DNA of 64,000 bases from Paratinospora sagittata (GCA_035771175.1 CM069593.1:14211908-14275907), one strand, 5' to 3'; positions 1 to 12,598 are shown, counted from the first letter of the stretch. Notes: generated from the sequence alone by a model not told the origin. Translations and numbers: made by a program.

Positions 1-2490
1 CATTTTCAGTGGGGAACTGATCCCTTTTTTTCAAATCGCTAGGCACGCCGTCAGAGTCGCCTTCAAGGATATCAATGGGGATGCCTGTTTCCCTTACAAA
101 TTCCAGCCTCGCCCTTACTGCGCATAGCTCTGCTGTCGCTGCTTGTGCACCACCACATTCTTGACATGCCTTGGCAGCAATCACCTGCCCCTGTCAATCC
201 CTGACAATTATACCAATCCCAATTGCTCCATTTTCATGAAGACTAGCATCCACATTTAGCTTTAGTTGGTTGGTAGGAGGGCGCTTCCACTTTTGATCTC
301 TATTGGGACTCATCATATCTGGTTTATCAACATGCTGCTGGAATTCAATAATGTTGATAATAGATCTTTCAACCACCATCTTTCTTGGGTCGACCTTGCC
401 CTCAACACAAATTTTGTTTCTGTCGTTCCATATTATCCATGAGGTGATCATTGCTTTTTTCAAATCTTGTTTACAGGCAGATACCACCAACTCTTTCACC
501 CATCCATGTTCCATCATCCAAACAACATTTTTGTCCTCAAAAAATGGATCCACATCAGCCCAGATTGCCTTTGCTTTGGAACAACCTGCAATTGCATGAA
601 TAGAACTCTCCACATCCTCAAGACATATTTTGCATGTTGCATTATCTATGATCTTTTTCTTTATCAGGTTATCTCTAACATGAAGGATATTATGGAGGAA
701 TTTCCCGAAGAAGATCTTCACTTTTGGAGGTAAACATGTTGCCCAAAGTTTAAACCAAACATTTATATCTTCCTCACTAGAAGAGCTTTCTCCATTCTTA
801 GAGCTTTTGAGAGCCATTTGGTACCCACTTTTGACAGAATATTGTCCATTCTTGGAGTAACGCCAAATGAGCTGATCCGGTGGACTTCTTCAACTAAGAA
901 GAATCTTTCCCACTTCTTCAATGTCCATAGGGAGCAGGTGATTCATAAGTTTGTCAATGTCCCATGCATGATTAGGCGTAATAAAGTTTGCAACAGGGCA
1001 ATCCAAAATTGTGGATGGAGGAGAGATCAGTTTGAAGTAAATTGGTCTTAATAATCAGGGGTCATTACTCATATGAACCTCTCTTCCGTTGCCAATCTTC
1101 CACTTAGTTCCTTTTTTAAGGAGATCACGTCCCCACAAAATGCTTCAAATTTGAGAAGCCCCACCTTTTTGAACAGAGTTCCAAAAGTTGGAGTGTCTAA
1201 AAATTCTTGGGGTCCCATGTTATGAAAATGAGGGTCGTTACATGGAGTTAGCGAAATATTTTTCCTTGAGGATTCGGGCAAGGAGAGAACCCGGATTACT
1301 GTGGATTCTCCACCCCTGCTTAGCAAGAAGGGCTTGGTTGAAGATTTCAACTGATTTAAAACCCAAGCCTCCTGAGTCCTTTAAAGTGCATAAACTGCTC
1401 TATTTCTTCCAGTGAATCTTACCCTGCTCATTAGAATCACCCCACCAAAACTGAGCGAAAATCGAGTTCAATTACTTACAAAGTGTTCTCGGAATGCAAA
1501 AACAACTCATGGGGAAAACGACCTGGGCTTGTGCAACCACTTTAATAAGAACTTCTTTGCCTCCCGCTAAAAAGAGTTTTGATTTCTAGTGAAGTTATTT
1601 GCCACAACTTTTGTTGTACAAAATGAAACATATTTGTTGTGTTCCGGTGACGGAGAGATGGAAGTCCTAGATATCTTGTCTGAAGCACAGTGTTATGAAT
1701 TCTCAATCTCCCAGAAAACCATTCTTTTGCTTCCCTTCCAACATTTGAATTGAAAAACATCGAGGATTTGTCGAAGTTGATTTTTTTAACCAGAAGCATC
1801 CTCATAAGTTCGGAGGGTTGACTGGACTGCGTAACGATTCAGAGAATCTGAATAGGATCAAAGAATCATTAGCGAATAAAAGGTGAGACAGCTTTGGGTT
1901 GCCTCAAGCTAATCTAGGTCCTTCAAGAATCCCATCTCTTTCAGCCTCTCGAAGGATGGCTGAAAAACCCTCAGCACATATTAAGAATAGGTGAGGGGAT
2001 AACGGGTCTCCTTGTCTCAATCCCCTAGATGGTTGAATACATCTATGGGCTTTCCCATTGATTATGACCGAGGAAGAGACTGATGAAACCCACCTAGGAA
2101 TTAGGTTTGTCCATTGTGTTGGGGAACCTAATTTTACCATTATGGCCCAAAGGCAAGACCATTCGACCCTGCTGTTGGCTTTGCTTATGTCTAGCTTGAT
2201 AGCTGCGAAACCTTTTGAACTTGTTCTTAGCTTCTTGATATAGTGAAGGTGCTTGAAGGCTAAAATAATGTTGTCTGTAATAGTCGGCATTTGAGAAAGG
2301 CGTGTTGATTATCAGATATTACATAGGCGGGATAGCCTTCATTAGCAATCATCTTGGCCATTATCTTATAAGTAATATTGCACAAGCTAATGGGTCTAAA
2401 GTCGCTAGATCTAACTGGATTCTTCACTTTTTGAAATGAGAACTATAGGTTTGATTAAATTTATGGTGCGCCTGATTCAGGGAATAGGCG
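1..2490 (-). mobile_element. degenerate L1-type LINE (RT, zf-RVT, RNase H)
   Basis: Read on the minus strand this is the 3' half of a plant non-LTR retrotransposon. About 2480-1900 encodes reverse transcriptase, including the block SSDFRPISLCNITYK and, in the open stretch 2290-1904, LDISKA and GLRQGDPLSPHLF. About 1800-1540 is the following connection region. In 817-194 there is a zf-RVT-like segment (C-K-I-C, then S-I-H-A-I-A-G-C) followed by the start of an RNase H domain (LKLNVDASLHENGAIGIGI). RNase H continues toward base 1, so the 3' end lies outside the window. Stops and frame changes separate all pieces, so it is dead. RNase H after RT is known for one plant L1 branch. No target-site duplication could be checked because one end is missing. 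Confidence 0.85.
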
Positions 2491-2629
2491 TTTCTCGTGG
2501 GAAAAGATTTATACATAACTTCAATACAAAAGTTAAATACGATGTAGCTATGGAAAAGGTTTCAAGTAATTTTGATTATATATGAAATAAATATAATAAA
2601 TATTTTATAAAATAATAGTTTGTCACATT

Positions 2630-3620
2630 TTTGGATTCATTTGCGGTTCTGTCTGAGCAGGGATCTGGTGCTACAGCTGTTGACAAAAATTGTCCAACAC
2701 AAGTGTTCTTAATTCCCGCCTACGACCCCGGGATTCCTGCGTTCAGGAAAGTTAGAAACACAAAAAGTGTGACACGTGGCACATTAAACGCCCCTGAGGC
2801 TTGCCGTCCTGCACAACACAAGGAATCTGTCTCGGGATTCGCTTTTCACACCAAATTTTTTTTTATTTGCACTATAATAAACAATTTTTTATTTATTTTT
2901 AATTTTACATTTTTTGTCCTTTTTGCCCATCGCATAGTACCACTGCTCGTCGCACGTATGACGAAATTACCCCTACAGATCAAACAATTTCACAGCCTGT
3001 CCCTAACTTGCTGCTCGACTCCTCCGATTCACAAGAACCACAGCAGCAGCAAGAGCGAAGAAGCTTATAGAAGAAGCTGGCATTTAGTCCAAAGTGACAT
3101 TAATGGCGGAGCTACGCCATTCGAGCTCTCTCGGAACTCTATCGACCTCTTTTCCGATGAAGCGCGACGACGACACGGTGCCTTTGGTACTGGAAGATCG
3201 ACCGGACCACGACAACCATGACAACAACGACGACGATCGCCACTTCTCCAGAATTAATGATCTCCAGATGACGATCATCAACAAAAACTACCCAGAAACC
3301 ATGAAATTCATCATGAAAGTTCGACCAATTTCATGAGAGATTTCTCATGAAGAATTGAAAAGAAAGGCAATTGAAATTTGAAACCCTAACCCTAGAAATT
3401 GTGGCGAAATTAAAGAGAGTGCGTTGTGCGAGGAGAAAGTGGCGTAAAGAGAAGATTTAGGATATGAAGGTCAATTTTAAAAACTTGTATGCTAAAAAAG
3501 TAAATTTATAAACGGTTATTTTAAAAATAATAAAAAAATGTTTTGATTGGTGTAAAAAAGTTTTAGGGACAAGCGCCACGCGGCAGAAGCGTGGCGCGTG
3601 TCCCGTTTTTGCGGACCCCT
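2630..3620 (+). pseudogene. possible captured or truncated first-exon fragment
   Basis: A GC-richer island in AT-rich DNA. An ATG at about 3103 opens an 80-codon reading frame to 3336 that starts MAELRHSSSLG and includes SFPMKRDDDTVPL and an Asp/Asn/His-rich run. The sequence before it reads like a 5' leader. After the frame ends there is no further recognisable coding exon and no clear donor site. The flanks hold GC-rich, partly self-complementary stretches near 2764-2830 and 3565-3612. I do not recognise the protein. It could be a gene fragment left by duplication or carried by a transposon, or a short real gene. The evidence is only composition and an open frame. Confidence 0.3.
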
Positions 3621-3687
3621 AACAAGCCGCACTCATCTCCCTCTGAAGCAGTGAGCAGCACGGTGCCAAAAAGCCCTTTAGCTGCTC

Positions 3688-3803
3688 TCTAAATATAGAT
3701 AGCAACTATTTGATATTTCTCCTACAATGCTTCGCAATCATCGCCGCTTCTTTCTCTCACAACCATCTTGTCTGCCATAAAGGTTTGGATGTTCCTTCTT
3801 TTC

Positions 3804-3842
<39 letters not shown>

Positions 3843-3959
3843 GCTCGCTCTCTGTTGTTCTAAATCTGGTTCTCTGTTTGTGCTGATTAAGTTACGATCG
3901 ATCTCTCTTCATTTTTTTTTGCTTCCATTTGTTGCAGTTTGAACTCGAAAGGTTTGAAA
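3688..3959 (+). promoter_or_regulatory. AKR promoter and 5' leader with (TC)n tract
   Basis: A TATA-like stretch (aaatatagat, about 3691-3700) lies about 260 bp before the AKR start codon. A (TC)n tract of about 15 units runs from about 3808 to 3838. A T-rich stretch ending ttgcag at about 3937, just before the ATG, suggests a 5'-UTR intron with an acceptor there. CT-rich leaders are common in plant promoters. The exact transcription start cannot be seen. Confidence 0.4.
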
Positions 3960-6900
3960 ATGGCGGACGGGATTCGATTCTTCGAACTGAACACCGGAGC
4001 TAAGATGCCTTCAATAGGCTTGGGGACGTGGCAAGCAGAACCTGGAGTAGTCGGAGAGGCAGTTATCGCTGCGATCAAGGTATTCTTTCCATCTTTGTTA
4101 AATAGTCAGAATTTATATATTTGTTTAAGTTCCATATGATGGTAATGTTTACCCGACTCACTATACTCTGTCTTTGCAGGCTGGCTATCGACATATAGAC
4201 TGTGCTCGAATTTATGCCAATGAGAAGGAGGTAATAATTCAATGTTGTGCTTGATGCTCATTCCTGTTTTGTATACCAAGCATCACTGCTTTGGAGTAAG
4301 CCTTATAACTCCATCACACAATCAGTGATGATAATGTTTGCTCACCATTGGGACTAACAAATTGTACATGATTGACTGAAAGGATTACCTTCTACGCAAG
4401 AATCTCTATTGAAACATAAGAAAATCCGACAAAGAGGAAACAGTATAACAGGAGAAGTTCTACTAATGGAACTACTCATTAGTAACAAAAACTTGCTCTT
4501 ACAAATCCCAATGATGCTTCAAAATCACATGACACTGATCCTAGGCTACCTCTACTCTAGAATTGAGCCTTCCATGATAGATAGTTATTTGGATTTAACT
4601 TCACAAGGAGTTGTGTGACAACATTGAACAGGTCCAGACAGCACTGGAATTGCAGGACTTTGGAGTCACTTCTTGGATTTAGCCCATTTGGAAACTTGAA
4701 GAGTTGTCCTGTGAGATGGTGAAAAAGCACACATAATAATAGAGTGCAATGCAAAAATAAAATAATATAATATAAATAAAAAACAAAGAGAGCAGCACTG
4801 AGAAACGAGAATTTGATTGAGCTTTTAAAGCTGTTATGCCCACAAGAAAAATGTGAGAAGGAAGAAAAAAGTGTTGCTTAATAATATTATTGATATGAGG
4901 AACATAGACATTTATATAGAGATTTGAATAACTAAATTGGAATTTATAGCCTATTACAGCAAATGGATGATATAGTCAAAATCCCAATGATCCGTGATTG
5001 GTGATGTGAGATTGTTGGCTAGAATCACGTTGGTTAGTTGTAGATATGTGTGAATCTTCATTCCTTATTCTACCTTATTGATATGCTCTTATCAGTAATT
5101 CTAACCTAAAAGAAGTGGTCGCAAGTAACCATGATACCCAGATTCTTCAATGTAGACAGAAATAGAATATATTGGAACCGTGCACTTGGCATATTACTTC
5201 TGCCACACTGATAATTTTCCCTGTTCATTTTAACTTGGTTTTGTAAACTTGAATTACTTCTCTTGTTTGTTAAAAAAAATTCTCCCAACTGCTTGACCAT
5301 ATTAGTATTACTGTTAGTCTGTTAGTTCTAACATGATTTAAATACCACAAAAGTTTTTGCATATTATATTAAACATTTCATGGAATTAACCCATTATATA
5401 ATTTATATAATTTGCTTTTTTTCTTCAGTTGACTGATTCAAGGTGTATTTCGTTCATGAATAAGTTAAAAATGAATTGTTGTTTTTAAACATTTCTTTGT
5501 GTAAATATCTGAGGAACCGGTCTGTGTTTTGAGACTGCTGTCAATTATTTATGGAGAAGTATTATCTGAATACACTTTTCAGCAAACATTACAATTTTGT
5601 TTTTGGTTTTTGTAGGTTGGTTTGGCTTTGAAGAAGATGTTTGAAGAAGGTGTTGTAAAGCGTGAGGAGTTGTGGATTACCTCCAAGCTCTGGTTTGTTT
5701 TTACCTTTTTCTAGGACTATTAAAGGGATTGATTACGTGCTGATATATATAACTTGCTCATAAGAATCTCTATTGTTTTCCTCTGTTTTTCACCTTTTCA
5801 GGAATAACGATCAGGAACCAGAAGATGTACCCGTGGCATTGGACAGAACATTGCAAGATTTGCAGCTTGATTATGTTGACCTGTACTTGGTATGTCCTTT
5901 CCTTCTGTACTCTGCTTATTCAATTTATCTTTGGAGGCAAGATCTACCTATCCTGTGGCTATGTATTCACTAGCACTTTGATATTTCTGTTGTTATAATT
6001 AAATAATTTCCTTCTATAATTTGACCGCTGAAAAGTTTTTTAAAAAAATTGCCTAAAATCGATTTTTATTCCCTTGGTTTTTGTTAGTAGGAGGATGTTT
6101 TCCTAATGAGATGAGAACTACTCTAGAATTTTGTTTCAATTTGGTCTATCTTGTTCTTTGTTGTAAAATGGTACAGGATTGGAAAGTCTGGCATTTTCAG
6201 TTATACAATAGGACTCCTGAGATTAAAGTAATGGCACTATTGGTATTAACAAAGGTGGCAGGTCTTTGAGCCTATCTTGTCAGTTGCAACACTGATATTA
6301 TGCATTAGGGTTTCTATTAGTGGTATGACATTGTGGTCTATACTCAGTTGTTTGAGCAACATTTTATTTGTATGGAGTGGTGGGCTTAAAGCATGAAAAT
6401 GCATATGCACGGCAAGGCCTTCTCATGGAATAATGCTTCTCTCCACAAATATACCATATGATGTTAATAATGTATTTGGAAGAATACATGCTGTGAATTG
6501 CTAGATTCGATTGATTGTGGTGTCTCCATTGGTCCAAACGTCCAGTGACTTGAGGAAACTTTTCCTACTAAAGTCCATTTCCATATTGTATTTTAAGATT
6601 AAAAAAGAAAAAGAAAAAAAAGAAAAATGTCAGCTGCATTTTAAATGGCTATCTTGCCGTTGGTGTTATAAATATAGGGGCCTGAAAGTTATTTTCTGGC
6701 CCAATGCACAACTCAAATTGAGTTCATGTGCCACTACGAATGTGACCTATGACTAATCTTAAATACTTGCACAGATCCATTGGCCAGTTCGTCTGAAGAA
6801 GGGATCAGTTGGTTTTAAGCCTGAAAACCTTGACCAAACTAATGTACCCGGTACATGGAAAGCCATGGAGCAACTTTATGATTCTGGCAAGGCTCGTGCT

Positions 6901-7578
6901 ATTGGTGTGAGCAATTTTTCAACAAAGAAGCTAAGGGATTTGTTGGAAGTTGCTTGTGTGCCTCCTGCAGTCAATCAGGTAGAATGCCACCCTCAATGGC
7001 AACAACCTCAGCTACATGAATTATGTAAATCCAAGGGAGTTCACCTCTCTGTAAGTACCTACATGTTCAAGGGATTTACGAGGCTCTTATATTGATATTT
7101 AGTCCTTTTTTTGCATTTTGTGAAAAAAATTTCATATCCTTCACTGTTCCTCTTTACAGGGATATTCACCATTAGGTTCCCCTGGTTCATCTTGGATCCA
7201 GGGAAATGTCCTCAAGCATCCAATTGTAAATATGGTTGCAGAAAAATTGGGCAAGACTCCTGCGCAGATAGCTCTTCATTGGGGACTCCAAATGGGTCAT
7301 GGTGTGCTGCCTAAGAGCACAAATGAGGCAAGAATCAAAGAGAACTTGGACATCTTTGACTGGTCCATTCCTGATGACCTATTTGCGAAGTTTTCTGAAA
7401 TTGAACAGGTAAGGGCTTTGCTAATGATGCCCAAATGTTTTTCTTATTGGTGTTTCTTTTGCTGATGAAAAAGCATTCAATATCATTGCAGGCAAGACTG
7501 CTACAAGGTCGTTCATTTGTTCATGAGACTTGCGGCAGCTACAGAACACTTGAAGAACTCTGGGATGGGGAGCTCTGA
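3960..7578 (+). CDS. NADPH-dependent aldo-keto reductase (AKR4C-like)
   Basis: Predicted to reduce aldehydes and ketones (reactive carbonyls, sugar aldehydes) with NADPH, probably in cytosol or plastid. Seven exons join in frame to 315 aa, the normal AKR length: 3960-4079, 4180-4230, 5616-5692, 5802-5889, 6775-7050, 7160-7408, 7492-7578. All introns are GT-AG. The N-terminus [20 protein letters not shown] and the GLGTW motif match plant AKR4C enzymes. The catalytic tetrad is visible: Asp in HIDCA, Tyr in IYANE (usually YGNE), Lys in TSKLW and His in IHWP. Cofactor-side motifs include GVSNFS, NQVECHP and LPKS. Intron 2 (4231-5615) holds a copia fragment; intron 4 (5890-6774) shows nothing recognisable. 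I chose the ATG at 3960 because a further upstream in-frame start would read through the probable leader acceptor. Confidence 0.95.
4556..5105 (-). mobile_element. Ty1-copia LTR and gag-start fragment in AKR intron 2
   Basis: Read on the minus strand, about 5105-4780 resembles a copia LTR. It begins GTTAGAATTACTGATAAGAG, has a TATA-type tctatataaatg near 4920 and a T/C-rich leader. It is followed toward lower coordinates by a short coding remnant at about 4620-4557 reading [16 protein letters not shown], typical of the copia gag N-terminal region. Gag breaks off there and no polymerase is present. The expected terminal TG is degraded. It is a truncated insertion tolerated inside an intron in antisense orientation to the AKR gene. 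Confidence 0.65.
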
Positions 7579-8448
7579 AGAAAAGAACACAGATCTGTTT
7601 TTCTTGGGTTGAACTGGAAGCATTAGTTGTTCTAACTAATCACAAAATGCTAGATTGCCATTTATCATCTCATTGTAACAATGAATTTCAATGCTTTCAA
7701 AAATAAAAATGAAGAAGGTTTTATAGGGGAATTGTTTCTTGTTTGAAGAGTTCATTTTATGAAAAGATGAAAATCTAATGAATGATGATGTCCGTTAATC
7801 ACTAGTCCTACCTTACCTATACCACAGTTACATTATGTCGCACTATTATTTAATATTTACCATGAAAAAGACCATTTTATGGTTAATGCTTCATTGGGTA
7901 TTTCAAGATCAAAATCCAATGAAATTCGACTCCCATTGCAACACCAAGCCCAAGGGAACCTGCGAACACTTTGTATAGTAGGCAGAACTCTAAATTTCAT
8001 GATTGGATGTGATCACTAGAACATCTAATCAAACAAAATTTATATAAAACACACTTCACTTTTTCAAAAAAACATGTCCATAAGGATTTCATCTTAAATT
8101 GACAACGGGTTATATTGAGGATCATCTACAGATAGCCCTTTGCAATCATTTCACCATGAAGTTCGACAAATAGAACAGTTTCATGCAATTTTTTCTTTTT
8201 AGAGAAAAAAAAGAAAAGAAACAAATGAATACAATAAAAACATCAATTTAATGTTATTCAGAAAATTGTTCTGCCAAACCCCATAGCGAAAACGGTCTTT
8301 TACCGTGATAATCGTACGTCATTCCAAGGATCATCTAACGGTGTGGAGCGCTTCGTCAACCCTAAAAACCCTTGTCGCGGTCGCGCCTTTGAATTGAACC
8401 GCCCAAAGAAAAGCAAGCAAAGCTGAGAGAGCTCGCAATTCTGCAAAA
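7579..8448. other. AKR 3' region and promoter side of the p32 gene
   Basis: No coding exon is visible. The AKR 3'-UTR runs to about 7710, where aaaataaaaatgaa could serve as a poly(A) signal. The last 150 bases before 8449 are GC-richer and are the likely leader of the mitochondrial glycoprotein gene. Confidence 0.5.
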
Positions 8449-9804
8449 ATGACGTTCTCCAACACTCTCCGCAGAGCATCTTCATCCGTAGCTCCTCTGG
8501 TGATTCGTGGTCTCGGAAATCACAGAGTTCGGAGTTTCTCAATCTTGAATCCTTCGAACAACGCTACTTTCTCTCGGGAATTCTGCCGGAGAACATTCAC
8601 TCCGGCCGCTCGCTTCTCTTCGAACTCTCGGAAGTCTAGTTCCGAACACGATCTACTCCGGGTCATCGACTCGGAAATCCAATGCGCTGAGGACGATCGC
8701 GACTCGGTGAGCTCTCGAAAATTATGTAACCATTTTAGTGATTTGAAATGTTCAACATTTCGAGTTTGTGTCCGGCGTGTTCTTATTCTCTAGTTACAGT
8801 CGTAATTTTTCGGGTAGATATTATTTGGGGATTTAGCGACTCTTAGGCTAAACTCAATGGTACAATTGAGAACAGGAATTAGTGTTTTTGATTCTTATGC
8901 CTTAAGATGGTTATATGTTGAACAATAGGCATGAATAATTCAGTGCAATAACACCTTCCATCTTTAAAGATTCAATTGTTCAATTACATTTTCAGCTGAA
9001 TAATCATATACATTGAGTTCTACTAGCTGTTTACACTGTATAGAAAAGGAACATCATTGTACATTTTCTGTGGCTAATCTGCTGTATTGCTCTTTTCATT
9101 GAAGTGTCAAGTTCAGTGTTATTTAAACTACTTCCTGAAAGATGGTTGTTGATCCTAAAGATTCTTCCGTTTCTTTATATTTGATAGGTGGAAGAAGTTC
9201 CAGATGGGTTCCCGTTTGAAATCCAAGACAACCCAGGAGAACGAACTGTATCATTAAGTAGAGAATATCAAGGAGAAATCATCAATCTAGAGGTTCATAT
9301 GCCTGATTTTGTGGATGGGCACAATGAGAATGATGATAATGAAGACAATGACAATGAAAATGCAGAGGATGGTGGTGAATCCAGCAGCATTGCACTGGTT
9401 GTTAGCATTTCAAAAGGAGATGGCACTTGTTTAGAATTCGGTTGTACTGCTTACCCAGATGATATATCAATTGACAGCTTGATCGTTAAGAAAGCAGATG
9501 CTTCTGAAGACCAGGATGCCTATGAAGGACCTGAATTCACGTAAGCTTATCTGGGTTTATGTTCTCAAATGTGATACTGCATCTGGATTAACGTCTTTTC
9601 CTCATTTATTCATTCTTCTTACATGGCCGCTTTTCTTTCTGAAGGAATTTGGATGAGAATCTGCAGAACGCTCTCCACAAGTATTTGGAGATAAGAGGGA
9701 TCAAACCCAGCACCACAAACTTCTTGCATGAATACATGGTCAAGAAAGACAGCAGGGAGTACTTAATGTGGTTGAAAGATGTGAGGAAGTTCGTTGAAAA
9801 GTAA
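8449..9804 (+). CDS. mitochondrial glycoprotein family (p32/MAM33)
   Basis: Predicted acidic mitochondrial-matrix protein of the p32/gC1qR/MAM33 family, which forms doughnut-shaped trimers. The exact plant role is unclear. Three exons, 8449-8706, 9188-9540 and 9645-9804, join in frame to 256 aa. The first about 65 residues are rich in Arg and Ser and poor in acid (MTFSNTLRRASSSVAPLV onward), as in a mitochondrial presequence. The mature part has the family core, an Asp/Asn/Glu-rich acidic loop (residues about 117-130), the strand segment SSIALVVSISKG, YPDDISIDSL and the conserved C-terminal YMVKKDSREYLMWLKDVRKF. Introns are GT-AG. It faces DRP4C copy 1 tail to tail. Confidence 0.93.
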
Positions 9805-10591
9805 ACCACAATTTTTCCCTATGAAGTCAGAATATGATAATTTAGCCTTTGTTTTTTGGGAGGTAGGTAGTGGGGTTTGAGCTCATAATTTCGTATCATG
9901 CGTCAAACCACAACGATTGATTATGGGTTTAGCCCTATGTTTTTGGGTTTGTTTTTCATATTTATAAACCAGTGGGCATAAAAAATTTCCAACTTCACCC
10001 AGAGGATGACGATGTTTGGAACCATTATGTCTCAAAAGCCTTCTTTGTCCAACCATGACATCTTAGGACACAATGAGAAATAGAAAATATTATGGATTTT
10101 TTTATTTTTTTTTTTGACTTATGTTTCTGAATAAATGAAATGGAGTGTTTGCAATTTCTCCACATTTTCTATTAGGTCATCTGAGTTGGAATATCCGTCT
10201 CCAAAGGCTATTCTGTGTGATAAAAATCATGATTTGTGAGCATGGAAGGGAATTTTACCTTGCTATACTTGGGAAATGCATTTGCATATAGGGAAATGGA
10301 TTTGCATGGCTTTTTGATGGATTTATGCATCAACTATTCTTTCTTTGGTAGGAAGGATGATCAAGCAAGGGAATAGAGTTTAATGAACTACACAAACCCA
10401 GGAGCATCGACTAACTGAAATCTTATATTATTATATTGTTAATACATCTAATGCAAGCAAATGCAAGCAAGCATACATAAGAGTAGCAAATAAAGCAAAC
10501 TGGAAATTTCTAGGGGGCAGAGCAGTAGTCTGGTGCCTCTTCTTATATGTAGATCACTTGCAACCAAGGAAGAAAGATCATATTGGGGCTA
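9805..10591. other. convergent intergenic spacer
   Basis: Spacer between the convergent 3' ends of the p32 gene and the first dynamin-like gene. It is AT-rich with a T tract near 10100 and no reading frame or repeat that I recognise. Both 3'-UTRs must lie here. Confidence 0.5.
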
Positions 10592-12598
10592 TCAGTCCAC
10601 ATGATCAACTTCAATTGCAATCCGATCCATTACTTTAGCAAGAACCTCTTTGGATTCATCAAGTAAATTGACGCTGTTGTTCAGCTTCTCGCGCTTGTTA
10701 GCAATGGTGGGCGCTTCCTCAAGCAACCTCTCAATACCTCCCCTGTTTGCTCCCATGAATTCTTTCACAACCTCAGCCTCCATTTCTTCATTCACCAGCT
10801 TCTTCAAATTATTGAGGAGATGCAGAGCCATGCTATCAACCAGCCTAAGAATGACGATCTTCCAGTAGGCAGTTATTCTCATTTTCATGTCAAAAGCTTG
10901 CTCAACCTTTGTGGAATACTCTCTCAAGTGCTGCACATCCACCACACCAAAACTTGGAATTTCCAGCCTCATTCTCCCATAGGTGATAGTATCCTTCAGA
11001 GACTGCTGATACTTCATTAGATTAAGCCAGTTATTCACGTATTCTGGGTTTGATGTATAATTAGCTATCATCTCCATCTGAACCATCTCTTCTACATATG
11101 AGTATGATCTTTCCCTCAACCTTGTGATCAGATTATAAGCAGCTCTTCTGAAGGATGGTTGCAGCTGTGGATAACTCTCAGAATGATCCACCAAGATCCG
11201 CACAGCGATGCCTTCAATGTAGTTCCAGACTTTTCGTGTAAATTCAATGGGCATTTGAGCAATTTCTTTCAGCTTTCTTTGCAAGAGTGAGGTGAAAGCA
11301 GAGTGAGGTAGAAAATTTGGAAGCCCAATTTGTGCACTTTCTTCTAGTACTGTCATTTCTTCCAGCAAGAAAGGATTTTTTTCCTCAGAAGACTTATTAT
11401 CATCATCAGCAGAGCTGCTTCCAGAGTGAAGGTGCTCAGAGTACTCATTAAGCAATTCTACCATTCTAGCATGGCAATGCATGGTTTTATCATCAGGGAA
11501 CTCATCAAATTCCCCTCTGACAAGAAGCTTACCTAGCGAGTCTTTGGCAGATCCAATGACCTGAACAAAAGCTGTCATTGCTTCAGCAACAGTATTGAGT
11601 TTCCGAGGCATGTTATTAAGCTCTGAGACACTCTGGCTGTGCTTCTCATCTATAGTCTTCATGATTTCTGGCAAGCATTTCCCTATTATTGCTGCTTGAA
11701 TTCTCACCAGCCTTTGAGCCAGAACTGGAATTCCAACCATTGATTTGTCAATCATGGAAAGAAGGGGATGAGTTTCGAACAATACAGCTTCCTCTGCTCT
11801 TGCTTCCTCATAAGACTCGTCTCCAATGCGATTCCTCACACAAACATAGCCAAGCCCAATATTCACATCATCAGCAGTTACCTTCTCGAGTAATCCTTCC
11901 GGTGCTTTATCGGCTTTTGTAACAACAGCAAGTGTTCTCTTGCCAGACGTGTCGACGCTTTGGGACATTCTAATTGATTCACATGTTGGGAAATCAACAG
12001 TTGCAGAGAGCACATTGAGGATTATAGTTTCCTTTGGTCTTATATACTCCATTATGATCTTAGAAATCTGTTCATAGATGTCATCAGGTTGGCCATGAAC
12101 TGGGACCCTGGTGATCCCGGGCAAGTCCACCATAGTGAGATCAGGAACTCCTTTCTTCTTCACAATCAGGGTGATTGGATTATCAGAGACCCCTTTTGCT
12201 TTGCCGGCAATTTCCTCTGTTCCGGCGTTGATGGCAGTTGCAATGTCGTCTTCAGATGTTGGAACAGTCTTGCCTTGGTACTCCAAGAACAATTCAGGTT
12301 CTGAACTGTTGTAATGGCTTCCTTGCAAGCGCATAATGAGAGGGACCCTGGTGCAGATGCCTTGGCCGCGAGGTAAGCTTATGCCGGCAAGTGATTCGAG
12401 GACGCTGGACTTGCCACTGGACTGGTCTCCGACTACGACTATGGTTGGAAGTTGGATTCCTTCCTTGGTGAGCTTTAGGTCTCTTAGACGATCAACTGCA
12501 TCAAGAAGTTCACGGATGCGTTCATTATATACGGAGAAGAATGGGGTGTCTCCTGATGATTTATTGGTAAAATGGCCATTTGGGAGATGGGCAACCAT
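10592..12598 (-). CDS. DRP4C: dynamin-related GTPase, DRP4C-like, copy 1
   Basis: Large GTPase of the dynamin superfamily, in the plant DRP4 group that most resembles animal Mx proteins. It is expected to be a membrane- or assembly-associated mechanochemical GTPase, but the plant role is not established. Intronless, 668 aa. GTPase motifs are intact: G1 GDQSSGKS (residues 57-64), G2 region CTRVP, G3 DLPG (158-161), G4 TKAD (227-230). A middle/stalk region and a C-terminal GED-like helix (EKLNNSVNLLDESKEVLAKV) follow. I start at MVAHLPNGHF (12598), not at the in-frame ATG at 12811, because a TATA box lies between them and the extension is Lys-rich low-complexity sequence. Copy 2 is about 5 kb upstream in the same orientation. 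Confidence 0.93.
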   Translation of the reverse strand: MVAHLPNGHFTNKSSGDTPFFSVYNERIRELLDAVDRLRDLKLTKEGIQLPTIVVVGDQSSGKSSVLESLAGISLPRGQGICTRVPLIMRLQGSHYNSSEPELFLEYQGKTVPTSEDDIATAINAGTEEIAGKAKGVSDNPITLIVKKKGVPDLTMVDLPGITRVPVHGQPDDIYEQISKIIMEYIRPKETIILNVLSATVDFPTCESIRMSQSVDTSGKRTLAVVTKADKAPEGLLEKVTADDVNIGLGYVCVRNRIGDESYEEARAEEAVLFETHPLLSMIDKSMVGIPVLAQRLVRIQAAIIGKCLPEIMKTIDEKHSQSVSELNNMPRKLNTVAEAMTAFVQVIGSAKDSLGKLLVRGEFDEFPDDKTMHCHARMVELLNEYSEHLHSGSSSADDDNKSSEEKNPFLLEEMTVLEESAQIGLPNFLPHSAFTSLLQRKLKEIAQMPIEFTRKVWNYIEGIAVRILVDHSESYPQLQPSFRRAAYNLITRLRERSYSYVEEMVQMEMIANYTSNPEYVNNWLNLMKYQQSLKDTITYGRMRLEIPSFGVVDVQHLREYSTKVEQAFDMKMRITAYWKIVILRLVDSMALHLLNNLKKLVNEEMEAEVVKEFMGANRGGIERLLEEAPTIANKREKLNNSVNLLDESKEVLAKVMDRIAIEVDHVD

